In this document: positions 31,300-43,442 of the stretch, piece by piece
Layout: each line of letters starts with the position of its first letter
How positions within the stretch are numbered: position 1 is the first letter of the stretch
Assembly: GCA_024760905.1 (NCBI GenBank)
Contig: CM045733.1
Location: forward strand, 65,408,501-65,472,500
Length of the DNA: 64,000 nt
Direction of reading: 5' to 3'
From: Plotosus lineatus
Lineage: Eukaryota; Chordata; Actinopteri; Siluriformes; Plotosidae
Notes under the pieces: model-generated
Databases searched by the model: none
What the model was told of the DNA's origin: nothing
Seen by the model: the letters and a program-made list of their open reading frames with translations, nothing else
Position numbers and translations under genes: made by a program

Positions 31300-31495
31300 A
31301 ATTACTAATAATAGTGTTCAGCACAGTCACCTCACAGTGAGAATAATCAGTGTTTAAATCTATGAACCAGCAAGAGCCTTCCTGTGTGGACTTTACATAT
31401 TCTCCCTGCGACTGTATTGGTTTCTTCTGGGTTGTGGCCCCAGCTTCCCCATGACCCTGACAGATAGTTGATATGGTGGATAATGGATGGATGGA
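31300..31495 (+). mobile_element. SINE-C-like, internally deleted
   Basis: Head 'CAGCACAGTCACCTCACAG', TATTCTCCCTGCGACTGT and 'TTGGTTTCTTCTGGG', then directly the 3' end CCCCATGACCCTGAC and GGAT repeats. Confidence 0.6.
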
Positions 31496-32100
31496 CAAAG
31501 TAAATCAAACAAACAAGTAACAACAAAAAGAATATAAATTATTGAAAAGCTGTCAGGAGGTATGTGTGAAGGATTTATCTATTGTTACTGTGTCTTTATA
31601 CAGTGTACAGAGTGTACAATGTACTTTATACTATTCACTTCCCAGGCATAATGCGGTAAATAAACATGAAATACAGTGTTGTCTCTTCAAAATAAAAGAG
31701 ACCACAGGGGTTCATGATGCTCCTGTTAAAAGGAACATTTCATAATATTCCATTATTGAACAAGCCTAGCAGGTTTGAAAGCCGCAGCTTTAGCACTCGC
31801 TGAGTGAATGACCCGAAACCTAATATACAGTTTTCCTTCTGTGACCTTGAAAAGTAGGTCAAGGTCACTCATACAAAAATTCATTTTAACACTCATAGTA
31901 ATGAGCCAGCATGCCAAGTCTGAATACCCAGCATACCCAACCTCAGCATACAGCAAGTAAAGGTCCACAAACTAAAGTATGATGGACAGAAGGACAGACA
32001 GAACTCATTGCTATAGCTCCTGACCTACTTCATGGACATGAGCTAAATGTGGAATTGGCCACAATGTCTTCCTGAGATATTAAGCTTGAGATAATACAAA
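31496..32100. other. No recognised feature
   Basis: Short inverted 'TGACCTTGAAAAGTAGGTCAAGGTCA' type palindrome at 31841-31867 (split by AAAAGTA); otherwise nothing. Confidence 0.4.
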
Positions 32101-32420
32101 ATGGACAGTGGTGGCGCGGTGTGCTGGATTGCCAAGCGCAAGGTTGGGGGTTCATACCCCACTGTCAACGGTTGTCACTGCTGTCCCCCCAGTGCAACTA
32201 ACTGGGTTATCAAAGGCTGCCCATATGTCTCACTGTCTATGGTGAGAAGTGTAAAAGAACCATTGTTGACTTTCGACAAGATTAGCTGCATAGCCGTCAA
32301 CATGTTTCCGCCCTGTGATGGCCTGGCGAGCTGTCCAGGGTGTCCTCTGCCCTCGCCCAGAGTCGGCTGAAATGGGCGCCAGCCTCGCCGTCACCCTAAT
32401 TAGGATTAAGTGGTTCAGAT
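32101..32420 (+). mobile_element. SINE-A1
   Basis: Complete copy ending 'AATTAGGATTAAGTGGTTCAG' in family style, without the GAAT tail. It lies 22 bases left of the long LINE. Confidence 0.85.
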
Positions 32421-32532
32421 ACAAGCTATTAAGCTCGAGGGCAAGTGACACTGACACTTCCGTTGACGCTGTCATCATGAGAAGACGCTAGTCTCTCACG
32501 TTCTCCAAACCTGGCCAGAAAACTGAATGAAA

Positions 32533-33490
32533 ATGTCCACTAAGAAGGGGAACAAAGCTAAAGCTGACTCAGGTACTCACTTCACAACTGCCACTGCAAG
32601 TTTGGATGACTACATTCAAACCCGAGCTAAAACCAGCGCTGACAAAACACCTGAGTCGACGAACATGCCGACCACGCTGGTGACTATTCCTGTACCAGCT
32701 GACCCGGTTCTAGATGAACTCAGAGTTCATACTACAAGCTATCAAAGTTCAAACTGCTGAACTGGTGAGTAAAATGGAAACAATGAAAGATGAAATTAAG
32801 GACTTGCATAACAAGACCAATGATATTTTAATCTCCGTCTTGCATAATGCTGAGCAGATAGAGGACAATAAACGTGAAATACAAAAGGTGAGAGAGGAGA
32901 TGGCTGCAATGGAAAAGAGGTGTGGCAACAAGTTACTTACTCAAGAGCTTTATTTTCGGAAGAGTAATTTGCTCGTGTATGGTATTCCTGATAGTAAAGA
33001 CCCTCGGTCTGCGCTTGTGGAACTTTGTACTTCCCTCAGTGTGAAAGAGTTGGAAAAAATCCTCTGTGTCAACATCCACCGACTACCACGAACAAGTACC
33101 GATCCTGGTAATTTCCACCCCAATATGTCAAAACCCATCATAATAAAGTTCGTCAAAATGGCCAATAAGGAGCACATTATCAACTCCGCTCGCAAGGGAT
33201 GGTCCTGCCTGCGCGCTCACAGGATGAGTATCCGTACTGATCTCCCTGTTGTCCTTAAGGAATCGAGGGGCAAACTGGCGAACAAAGCGTGGAATTTTCG
33301 GGAAACACAGAAAATCCAAACCAGGATACTGGAGCAAGGATTAACGATCACTCTTCAGACAAGGAAAAATTCCAAGGAAGGCTGGAAGACCGTGGACTCT
33401 TACTCCACGATCGTGTGTTCGAATTGCAGACCTTTGCTTACTGAAAAGAAACAAGGTTTCTCCCCTTCAGATCTTTGCGTGTGGTGTTGA
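32533..33490 (+). pseudogene. LINE ORF1p (RNA-binding protein) with one frameshift
   Basis: Starts MSTKKGNKAKADSGTHFTTA (32533). After about 65 residues the frame changes near 32715-32755 to the long open part from FILQAIKVQTAELVSKMETM. A coiled coil (KDEIKDLHNKTNDILISVL and onward), an RRM-like middle (SNLLVYGIPDSKDPRSALVE) and a C-terminal domain (RTDLPVVLKESRGKLANKAW) follow, the domain order of L1-type ORF1p. The protein binds the LINE RNA and acts as a trimer chaperone in known elements. It ends TGA at 33488-33490. Confidence 0.85.
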
Positions 33491-33964
33491 ACTCGAACTG
33501 TGATTAGTGGACACTTGTGTGACTTTAAATTCATGTCGTAATTTATTTCAAAAGCCAAGGTTTGGAAACTACTGGCAGTGTCACCATTTAATTTCTTTTT
33601 CTTTCTTTATTTCTTTTCCCAAATCTAATTTATTTTTTCTTCTTTCTTTAATTAAATTTTTTCTTTATCTATCCAAAAAAGGTTCCCATGCATTTACAAG
33701 TATAAAACAGAAGTTATATTTTCTCCCCTTCTATGCTCATTCTATGTGCACTTTTACCCATGTAGGTTTTCATATTGACAATGACATGGTGCTAAACCAG
33801 ATTCTTTTCTATTTCCTTAGTACCAATAGCTACATAATTTCTGTTATTTACTTGATTTTTGCACAATTGAGACAATTTGCCGACATTTTGCCATCCTATT
33901 GAATTCATATATTACACAATGCCGTATACACAAATGATACAATGACTCAAAGTATAGAGAATAT

Positions 33965-34033
33965 TAAAAATATAAAAATTATTTCAGCAAACTGTCAAGG
34001 TCTGAGAAACGAGTAAAAGAAGAGAAGTTATGA

Positions 34034-34095
<62 letters not shown>

Positions 34096-34177
34096 TCTAT
34101 CATATGTCTACAAGATATTCATTTAGCTAAGGGAGACATCAATATTTTGAGAAATGAGTGGGGTCTAGAATGCATGG
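33965..34177 (+). pseudogene. LINE ORF2 endonuclease N-terminus, broken
   Basis: KIISANCQGLRNE at about 33976 is the start of an APE-type endonuclease. A TA microsatellite (34037-34090) interrupts it. ICLQDIHLAKGDINILRNEW (about 34105-34160) is the next conserved block. The rest of the nuclease domain is missing. Confidence 0.75.
34037..34090. repeat. (TA)n microsatellite inside the LINE
   Basis: About 25 TA units between two endonuclease blocks. Confidence 0.95.
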
Positions 34178-34306
34178 TGTTTGTTGCAGGTGACACACAA
34201 AGTTTGATCTTTCAAGTGCGCAAGTGCACTTGCTCACTTAAAAGATCAGAAGTCCGGATAAGCCGCGCTTCATCTCACAAGCTCCATTTGTCACCTGCAA
34301 CAAACA
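34178..34306. repeat. Inverted repeat with 18-bp perfect arms
   Basis: TGTTTGTTGCAGGTGACA at 34178-34195 is exactly reversed at 34289-34306. Inside, GATCTTTCAAGTG and TCACTTAAAAGATC form a second stem around the palindrome GCAAGTGCACTTGC. The left arm is LINE coding sequence (VFVAGDTQS). Confidence 0.9.
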
Positions 34307-34318
34307 TCTCACATTCAA

Positions 34319-34815
34319 AGGGAAAGGACTTAAGAAGTGTGTTTTAATTGAGGTGAGCGTGTTGGTTGTGTTTATAGGACAAACATTCTAAACATTAACT
34401 TAGGCACTGTACTGGAATAATAATTGAAAAAGACTTTAATACTCCAGCTTTACAACAGTTCAGATGATTATTCCTCTTCAGGCACTTTAGAGGAAACTGT
34501 CGTTTCTTCAGGAGAAGGTCTTATTTCTTCAGAAGAGACATCCAACGTCATTACCTTTTCTATCACTTAGCCAGAGAAGACGCACAGCGTTTGAGTGGCA
34601 TCATAGAGCTTAACTGGTAATTAAAACACACTAAAAAAGGCTCATTGACAACTTGTGCGCGAATGAGGAAAAAAGGGGCGTTACATCATCTCAACCAATC
34701 AGCAGGAAGGAGGACAGACATTGACTGAAATTGAATGATGTGACAGTTGCTCGGCAAGCCGCGAATATGCAAACCGTGAGTGCAAAACCGCGAATAGTCA
34801 AGGGCGTACTGTAAA
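34319..34815. mobile_element. Non-autonomous DNA element inserted in the LINE
   Basis: The segment 34560-34745 resembles 57075-57300 (shared 'AAAACACACTAAA', ACATCATCT..AACCAATCAGCAGG). The right end, reversed, reads CAGTACGCCCTTGACTATTC then GCGG repeats, like a Tigger-type terminus. A left terminus was not found. Confidence 0.5.
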
Positions 34816-37800
34816 TCTGATCACTCGACTATATCTTTAAAGCCTTTTAAACTCTATAAATCATATGAGGGGGGAAAGGTATTGGAAATTTAACACTTCA
34901 TTACTTCTTCATCCTGAATATAGCAAATTAGTCAAATCTATCCTAAAAGAAACAATTGATGAATACTTTGAAACGGACTCTTCTTACTCTAACAACATGG
35001 GTCTGGATTTTGATAATATTAAACCTAAAATAAGTGACAGGTTATTTTTTAGAAACTTTTTTGATGAAAGTGGGAGGCAAAGCTATCTCTTTTGCATCTT
35101 TTTTTTTTTTTTTTTTAAAAAAAGTAAATATAAGACTACAGAACTGGAATTAAAGATTACAGACTGTGACAAAGTCAAAAAATTTTTCAAAATACTGATG
35201 AAAACAGCCTTTCTGAACTCTCAAAATATAAGACAGAATTGAAGCAATTGAAAGAAGAGGAAATGACAGGTATTCGGATAAGAAATAGAATTCAATGATA
35301 TAAAGAAAACGAAAAACCCACAAATTACTTTTGTAGCCTTTGAAAAAATATCTTTTGTCAGCAAATCTGTACATAAAATCATAACTGATAATGATGAAAT
35401 AACAAATCAATTTTGAAACAGCTGAGAACATTTTATAAGACCTTATATTCATTCAATGATGATGTTGAGCAGAAGGCTGATCTTGACAATACTGTATTCC
35501 CATACCCATCCCAAATGATGATTTAAAAAATAAACTAGAAGGATACATTGAAATGGAGGAAATTAATTATGCTGCTAAGAATATGAAAAATAATAAAAGT
35601 CCTGGTATCGATGGAATTTCAATTGATTTTTTAAAAAAATTTTTGGAAAGATTTGAAAATATGGATTCTTAGATTTATAAATGATGTCAATAATAAAAAC
35701 GAATTATCTTTGACAATGAAGTGGGGACTTATAACTTGCATACCCAAAGTGAACAAAGATAGAACAAGGTGGAAAATTGGAGACCAATTACTCTTCTTAA
35801 TGCAATATACAAAATAATCTGTTCTTGTATAACCGACCACTTGAAAAAGACATTAGACTCACTCATCCATGAAAATCAAACGGGCTTTATTCCAGGTAGA
35901 ACTATCAGTGAAAACACAAGATTGTTATACAACATAATGTTTGAAACGAAACAAAGTAATATCCCAGGATTACTTATTTTGATTGATTTTATAAAGATAG
36001 TACTCACTAAATTTGGTTTTGGCTCACAAATCACGAGGTGGGTTAATATATTGACATATCATACAAGTTCTTGTGTGATACAAAATGGACACTTATCCGA
36101 TTTCTTTGATAATGAAAGAGGCTGCAGACAGGGTGATCCTCTATCGCCATATTTATTTCTCTTTGTTGCTGAAATTTTAGGTTGTATGATTTGAAATAAT
36201 GATAGAATTAAAGGCATTGTTATTGATAAAGAGGAGTATAAATTAGGTCAATATGCTGATGATACTGAATTATTCCTTGATGGTACTGAAGAGAGTTTAC
36301 ATGCAGCTATGTTGGGCCTGAAAATGAACATAGGTTAGACTAAAGCAATTTGGATTGGTGCCAAGACAGGAAGTGAAGACACGTTATGTAAAACCTTGAA
36401 CATTGAGTGGTATAAGGGAGATTTTGAAGTACTTGGAATCAAATTGAATCCAGGCCTCAATGATCTACTAGTATAGGTGCTCAATACTCGAAAAAGACTA
36501 GAAGAAATAAACAGATTATTAGCAGTTTGGAGAAAAAGAAATTTGACTCTGATTGGTAAAATTACTGTAATAAAAACCCGAGCCCTTTCAAAATTAGTTC
36601 ACATTCTCAGCTCACTCCCAAATCCACTGGATGACGTTATCAAATCCCTTGAGAAGATATTTTTTAAATTAATTTGAAATGACAAAAATGGTCAAGTAAA
36701 AAGGACGTCTATGAAAAGATTAAAGACTGAAGGTTTGTTGGGTATGGTTGATCTAAGAACATTTATTGAAGCATTAAAACTTTCCACTCTAAGTAGGTAT
36801 TGCAAAAAAAATAAACTACGGCAAACCCCTGCAATGTTGCTTATAAAGATATTTTCAGATACGGAGCCAATATTGATCATAAACGCAACATTAAAAATCC
36901 CTGATTGGAGAGGTGTTATAAAAGCCTGGATTTCTTATTATAAAAAATTTCAGGTCAAAGATGACAACATTGGTGACATCTTTGCTGACCTATTATGGCT
37001 CAATCACAATTATAAAAATCCAACTCATGTGTCAGCACTGGGCGGATAAAGGCATGTTGACTGTTAAAGATTTGTATGACGAAGACGGTTTGATTCCCTT
37101 TGAAATATTAAAGGAAAAATACGATATAAGAGGTACAATATTAGATTATAACTATCTGCTTGATATCATACCTGATAATTGGAAAAAGGCTATCAAGAAC
37201 TTAAGAATTTTCCCTTTCGAGAACTTGTTCATCAGTGTCTATCTACCACAGAAATATCTTCAAGAATTCCAAAGGTTCAAGGTTGTTTTATGAAAAATTC
37301 ATAGCTACAAACAACAAACTTGAAGTCTGTAATAAATTGGAAAAATATTTAATGTTTGTAATTTTGACTGGTACACAGTTTTCAATGTATACAGATATAA
37401 AATGAAAGATGTCAAGCGTCTAGATTTTCAGTTCAGATTTTTGCGTAGAATTGTTTATACAAAAAAGGAATTATTGAAAATGAATATGATTGATAATGAT
37501 GTGTGTAGTCTTTGTCATGATATGCCTGAGAGGATGTGTCATGATTACTGGGAATGCTGTGAAACTATGAAATTTTGGAACGAACTTCAACTTTGGATTA
37601 CTTATAATTTACCACAAAATCAAACTGTTACGAAATATTTGATTTGGTTTGGCACATTGTATATTCAATAATGCATTGCTAATCAAACCAGTCTTTCTGC
37701 AAAAAACAAACAATTCCCAAATTTTCCAATTCCAAAAATGTCTTAAAAGAAATATTTTATGTGGAGGAATTTATTACAAGGAGAAACAATGATACAGAAA

Positions 37801-37846
37801 ATTTCAACTTGAAATGGAATTCACTCATTCCCATATTTAAACATTA
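34816..37846 (+). pseudogene. LINE ORF2 reverse transcriptase, multiply broken
   Basis: Order: end of endonuclease (TDHSTISLKPFKLYKSYEGG near 34815), linker, RT motifs NWRPITLLNAIYKIICSCI (35774), NQTGFIPGRTISENTRLLYN (35875), GCRQGDPLSPYLFLFVAEIL (36120) and YADDTELFLDG (36250), then the C-terminal region with a zinc-knuckle-like CSLCHDMPERMCHDYWEC (37507). The AFD catalytic block between LILIDF and VLTKFGFG is deleted (near 35988), and stops and frame changes are frequent. It ends near NLKWNSLIPIFKH. Confidence 0.85.
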
Positions 37847-38065
37847 ACTGTCGGTAATCTTATAGCTGTGTGTAAGCTTCAATCTCTTGTTATCATACAC
37901 ATAATTCTTAATATGTTCTGTTTTTTTGCTTTTTGTAACCATGGGAACCAAAAAAAAAAAAAAAAAAGCTCAAGGGCTGAGTGGTTTTAGCAGGAAACCT
38001 TTTTCTATTGAGACAAAATAAACTAATAATGGGAAATAAAACACACCGGGGATTAAATAAATTAA

Positions 38066-38330
38066 ACCGGGGATTTAGCTCAGTTGGTAGAGTGTCCGTT
38101 TTATTCTCCGGAAGGTCGGGGTTCGAATCCGGCCGCGTCATACTATAAGATGTTAAAATTTGGGAGTTGTTGCTTCCTGCTTGGCGCTCAGCATCAAAAG
38201 GATAGAACAACGCAATAACTGGTGCCGCACGGTGGTGACGGGTGCCCATAGCGCAGGGGGCGCCGGGGAGCGCTTTGAGCATGCTATTCAGTGTGGCTGG
38301 AGTGCTATATAAATCTAATACAGTACAAAA
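38066..38330 (+). mobile_element. tRNA-derived SINE (V-SINE-like)
   Basis: Begins GGGGATTTAGCTCAGTTGG (A box TAGCTCAGTTGGTAGAG, B box GGTTCGAATCC at about 38118). The middle has CTTGGCGCTCAGCATCAAAA, and the end GGAGCGCTTTGAGCATGC then GTGCTATATAAATCTAA is typical of fish tRNA SINEs of the V-SINE type. Acceptor-stem ends do not pair, so it is not a tRNA gene. Confidence 0.8.
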
Positions 38331-39432
38331 ATAAGACACATAGGCTATGGGCACCTTTACAGTTCCTGATATAAAATATTGCTAATATATAATACGAGAT
38401 AATTTTCCTCATAAATAAACAATCTCACTAATTTAACTGGCTGCATTTCGTCTACTTGTAGGACTTGTGTGAAAATCTGATGATATTTTAATTAATATTT
38501 ATGCGGACATAAAAAAATTCTCAAACTTTTAAGCACCTCTGTATTTCTCACTGGATGAAATATTCATAGGATAGAAATAGATGAGAAACTTTCCAGTGTA
38601 CGTCTTGTCTGCTTGCTGTGAGAGCAGATCTTAGACCTGTCAGAAATCCCAAACCTCTAATCTTTGGTGCTCAGTTATATTATTAACTTGTATTTGGTCT
38701 CCTTTTTCAAATTTGGAACTACTGCTCCTTGTATCAGATGCAACCAAAAGATCCATTATGTGCACTTGTCACAACGCGTATGACCCAATTATTTTAAAGA
38801 CGGCACCAAGAGCACTCTTGTTCAATAATAACCCAATTCAGAATTCAGTTCTTAAAACTGCATCTTTTAAAAGCCCCCAGATTTATAGGAGCCACCCAGA
38901 GGACTTACCAAGCCATGTTCACTTTTTCTAACAGATCCTTTAATCCAATTTTTGACAGCAGAGTTCACTGACATACACATCACATGGACTCCAACATTGT
39001 TCTATTAGAGTGTGCTTGATATCTCTATAATCTCTTTCCAAATTGCTTAAACAGGACTTTGAGTCCAACAGGTCTGGCAACGGATCACAGATCATCGTGA
39101 ACATTGTACAAAGACATAAAATATTCGCGTGCCAGTGGCGACCCTCCGGATAAACGATTTCTTTGACATTATGAACTTGGTGGCATTTGTAAATAACCTT
39201 CCCGAGTCACTAAAAGTGATCTGCAAAGTTCATTTTTTAGGGTGACCTCACATTTACAAGCTGCTATGAGTCTCCTTGTTGGCAGTGCAGTGATTTCCTC
39301 ATCAGTGTGGCGCCAAAACAAATGTGTCAACCGAGAGGAAAATGTCTGTCTCACATCAACATATTAATGATGTCAGTTAAGTGTAAGAAGTGATTAAGAA
39401 TAACCAACTGATCCAGTGGTGCAGTGGAAGAA
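38331..39432. other. No recognised feature
   Basis: Intergenic DNA with no assigned repeat or exon. Confidence 0.45.
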
Positions 39433-39702
39433 AATTCATTCATTCATACTCTGTAACCACTTAAGCATAGTTAGGGTCACAGGGAGGCTGGCACCCATTC
39501 CAGCCGACTCCGAGCGAGGGCAGAGTACACCCTGGACAGCTGACTAGGACATCGCAGGGCAGAAACATGCAACTCAGCAATGGTTCTTTTACATGAACCT
39601 CATACCAGAGACAGTGAGAGACATGGCCGGCCTTTGATAACCCAGTTAGCTCCCCTTGACCCTAATTAGGATTAAGTGGTTACTGAAAATTAATGAATGA
39701 AA
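39433..39702. mobile_element. SINE-A1 with inverted 3' end
   Basis: 39433-39652 is a minus-strand copy from GAAT tail to 'CCCAGTTAGCT'. At 39653 it switches to a plus-strand 3' end (CCTTGACCCTAATTAGGATT, GAATGAAA). Two tails thus point outward. Confidence 0.85.
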
Positions 39703-39989
39703 TACAAAGTCAGATGTCTTTCAAAATACGGTACAGTATTCATTTTATTATGTAAGGAATATAACACCGTGAAATACTAGTTTATTGCAGGGCTTACCTG
39801 ACTCCAGCTACCGTACACACTCACATTCACACCTATAGGAAATTCATAGTCACAAGAGAACCTAATTTGCATATCTTTGTACTGCAAAGGGAAACATTAG
39901 CACCATGAGAAACCTGAAAGAACTTCTAAACTTCAGAGACAGAATCTTGTCAGGTGTATGATTCTTACTCCGTACCTTCTCGCTAAGAG
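39703..39989. mobile_element. Possible decayed SINE-C, reverse
   Basis: 'ACTCACATTCACACCTATAGG' near 39819 and 'CTAATTTGCATATCTTTG' recall the reverse of the SINE-C body. Weak. Confidence 0.35.
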
Positions 39990-40192
39990 GCAGCCACTTA
40001 ATCCTAATTAGGGTCATGGTGAGGCTGGTACCCATCTCAGGGCAAGGGCAGGATACACCTTAGATACCTCGCCAGACCATTACAGGGCAGAAACATGCTG
40101 GTGGCAGCTCAAGTGACAACTCGGTAATACTGGGCCTTGAACCCCCAACCTTTGGATCAGTAAGCCAGCACCCTGACACCAGGCCAGTACAC
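39990..40192 (-). mobile_element. SINE-A1, internally deleted
   Basis: A1 end, lower body to CAGGGCAGAAACATGCTGG, then a jump to 'GTGACAACTCGGTAATAC' and the head. Confidence 0.82.
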
Positions 40193-41482
40193 ACATAATT
40201 CATGTGCACGATCCGAGCAAGGGTAGAGCCCCACTGGATTTCTCGTACTGTACATCGTCCTGACTACTTAGCCATGACTACATGCTTTGGTCCAGTTATT
40301 CATCCACACATCTTATCCATCAGGGTTGTGGCCTTGTGGGGGGAAACTGTGGGAGTCAGTCCCAGCCGATTTTGAACAAAAGGCAAGGGTTTCCTTTATT
40401 GTATATTATAAAAAGCACATTAACATAAATATGTGATTTACATTATAATCAGACACTACTGTCAGAACCGCTGTTATAGAAAATGAGTCAATGCTCTCAG
40501 GCTCATCAAAACGCAGAACCAGGAGATCAACAGTGCATGCGGAAATATGAGTAATAGAAAAGGTCAATATTTTAAAATCAAGCCCCCAGAAAGGATAACT
40601 CTTCTTATGTGGAGTGAAAATATCTTGTTTTTTTTTTTTTTTTTTTTTTTTTTTTCTACCCATAGACAGCCTGTTAATATACCAAAGGCTTAACCAGACA
40701 GTGAAATATTATAGTTTTCATTACGCTTTGGTTTTAATGAGCTCTCGTTCATTCAGAAGTGAGCTGAGACATTTTGGTAAATGGGAAGAAGGTGAAATGT
40801 CCAGAAGGCGAAAGTAATAAAAGTTCATTATGGCCTGTTGGGAATTTTACTCTTCTCGAAAAACAATGGATGATGACGGCAGACATCTTTCATGTGCCGT
40901 GGAGCAAAATGTTAATAACCTTTTCAGATTTACCACACAAGTGGGGCTCTTACTCTTAATTATGGCTGGAGGGAGATGTCAGACAGACACTGTTAACAAA
41001 TAACCTTTTATACCACGATGCAGGTCAGCATCTTTCCTACTTCCATTCTGATTTGCTCAGCAGTTAATAAGCACGACAGTCAGAGAAGCTGTGCAGAAAA
41101 TGTGCTGTCCGTATAGCTCACTGAAAAACCTAATTGCCTTGACTGGCTGTGTGAAACACATCTCACAGTGCTGACATGTATCTGTGTATCTTTGTACAGG
41201 ACACCTTTTGTTTTTTGCAGATTTTATTTTAGTTGACAGTTAAGACACGTTTTCCTGAGTACTGTATACTCAAGAACAGGTGTCTGATAAATGACTAATG
41301 CTCTAAAAGAATCTTACACTTTGAGAACCCTTTGAAAAGCACAAACATCTAGGGACACTCAGAGTGAAAGATACCTCTGCCAGACCTGAATGGATTATTA
41401 TACCTTGCATAGTTATAATAAAATGTCACCCCCTAGTGGATGAACATTTTGCACCATGTTAATTCAGGATAGGGATTTTTCA

Positions 41483-41491
<9 letters not shown>
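40193..41491. other. Mostly unique; poly-T tract
   Basis: A 27-base T run at 40628-40655 might be the reversed poly-A of a retro-insertion, but no body is recognised next to it. The rest is unassigned. Confidence 0.4.

Positions 41492-41535
<44 letters not shown>
41492..41535. repeat. (GT)n microsatellite
   Basis: About 22 uninterrupted GT units. Confidence 0.95.
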
Positions 41536-41538
<3 letters not shown>

Positions 41539-41981
41539 AAAAGCTCTTCCATGCATGGATAACCTCCAAAATATAATGGGTTATGCCGAACGAAGACCCA
41601 AACTCTCCACCATGTTTGATGGAACTGGCTCCCGAGTGGTGCATCGACAAGTTGCGTGACTATTACCCAGAAGTCACAAGTTTGAGTCCAAGTTAATGCC
41701 ACAGCCATCCATAGCAGGAGCGCATGGGAGCTAATTGGCTGAGGTCTCACAGGATTGGGAATGGCATATTCTCACTTCCCTGTCACTCATAGCAATTTGC
41801 CAGCCAATCATGGGTGTCTGTGAGCTCATTTGTATGACGGGAGGGATAGCACTTTCCCTCAGAGTGTGTTAGACCACCCCAAATGCACATGTGCCACAGT
41901 TTAAAAGGAGGTGGCTAGCTAGCATTGCATGTCATATAGGGTGTGTGCGCATGCTTTCGCCTCTCCCTGGTCAGTTGTGCG
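41536..41981. other. No recognised feature
   Basis: Unique DNA between the GT microsatellite and the LINE insertion. Confidence 0.45.
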
Positions 41982-41996
41982 ATAGGAAAAAGTATG

Positions 41997-42323
41997 CCGC
42001 CTTCTTCTTCTTCTTTTCCTTTCGGCTTTTCCCTTCAGGGGTCGCCACAGCGAATCATCTGCCTCCATCTCACCCTATCCTTTGCATCTTCTTCTCTTAC
42101 ACCAACGACCTTCATGTCCTCCTTCACCACATCCATGAATCGTCGCTTTGGTCTTCCTCTAGGCCTTTTGCCTGGTAGTTCCAGCCTCAGCATCCTATTA
42201 CCAATATACTCACTATCCCTCCTCTGTACATGTCCAAACCATCTCAATCTAGCCTCTCTGACTCTGTCTCCAAAACGTCTTACATGTGCTGTCCCTCTGA
42301 TGCGCTCATTCCTAATCCTATCC
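41997..42323 (-). mobile_element. RTE-like LINE 3' end, 5'-truncated, 15-bp target duplication
   Basis: Minus strand encodes MDRIRNERIRGTAHVRRFGD, WFGHVQRRDSEYIGNRMLRL, MDVVKEDMKVVGVREEDAKD and MIRCGDP without a stop, then the tail and an AAG-repeat end. Flanks ATAGGAAAAAGTATG at 41982-41996 and 42324-42338 are identical. It is very close to the copy at 3574-3921. Confidence 0.93.
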
Positions 42324-42338
42324 ATAGGAAAAAGTATG

Positions 42339-43440
42339 GCTGATGGGTGGGTATTGGACTCGACTGAATTAGGGAGAAAATGGGGGGGGGGGGGATCCCA
42401 CACAAAAGTTTGATGGAACTCAGATTAGTAATTTTTTGGAAAAATCTTTTAAATATTTGATGAAAAGCATTTAAAAAGTTCTTCAATCCAGATCATTGGA
42501 ATCCACTAAACTCTTTGGGTTCTTGCCTGTTCCTGCATCACATTTATTTGAAGACTGCTTCAGTTGATTTTTACAAACTTCTGCTAACAGAAGCTCGTGA
42601 ATACATAACCTCCTCTCAAGGTAATTATGGTTCCAGTGAAATTTATACTTTCCATATTTAATTCTTTTTTTTTTTTTTTTTTTTTTTTTTCCCATGAGGG
42701 ATTTCATGAAGTGCAATGAATTTTTATTACCTCCATCATTGAGGTTATATTTTTAGTTAGGTCTGTGTGTTTGTTAGCAGGATTATGTGAAATGTTAGAT
42801 GCGGACTCTTGTGAAATTTTTACCAGAGGTTGGACTCGAGACAAAAAAATAGTTCATTAGGATCTGGAGATGACCCGGATCAAATTACAATCCAGGATTT
42901 AAAAAAAAGTATTCCTTAATGCTGTAGGGTTTTGGTTCATATGGAGGCTTGGTTGAGGTTTGCGCTCTCCTTGTGCTCTTACATTTCACGCCATTTTAAT
43001 GTTATTTCGCCCGGCCGCAGTTGATTTATTTAAATTTGTAAACATCAGTGAACCAGACAATATATAAATAAGCAATATGACCACTGAAATCATCAGCCGA
43101 TGTGAGAATTAACAAATAGTTAATGCGGTGTTTTTACCACATGAATACATCACAGAATCTGTATAATGTAGCACAGATGCGGAAAACTATTTTAATAGAT
43201 ATTATTATCATTATTATACTAAAATGTTTCTGGTAGTAACAATATAGGAGTGGTCACTGGGACATGGGTGGGTGGGTGGGGGAGAGATATTTCTTAATCT
43301 AACACTGAGGAAAGCAACAGAAAAAAAAACACAAGAAATACAAGCTAAAGCCACTAGGGGGGGGGAAATGGGTAGAATTATAGAGAAAAACCCCAGAGTG
43401 TTCCGCATTAGACTTCATTAACGAATGTAACATGTTGGTA
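42339..43440. other. Mostly unique; poly-T and G-runs
   Basis: Poly-T at 42664-42690. A G-run at 42380-42391. No gene or clear repeat. Confidence 0.4.
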
Positions 43441-43442
43441 GC

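Larger units (their letters stand above)
32443..37965 (+). mobile_element. L1/Tx1-type LINE, nearly full length, inactive
   Basis: About 5.5 kb comprising 5' UTR, ORF1, endonuclease/reverse transcriptase ORF2 and a poly-A end at 37950-37967. Flanks AAGCTCGAGGGC (32431-32442) and AAGCTCAAGGGC (37966-37977) match at 11 of 12 bases, consistent with a target-site duplication. ORF1 has a frameshift, ORF2 many stops, a TA microsatellite and an inserted or rearranged block (about 34178-34815) within the endonuclease. Confidence 0.85.

Noticed and set aside
33965..37846. Intact reverse transcriptase gene
   Set aside because: Several frame changes, stops, loss of the AFD block and a disrupted endonuclease show it is dead.
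38066..38140. Possible tRNA gene
   Set aside because: A and B boxes are good, but the acceptor, anticodon and T stems do not pair properly and a SINE body follows.
40614..40817. Processed pseudogene next to a poly-T tract
   Set aside because: No recognisable coding body or target duplication beside the T run.
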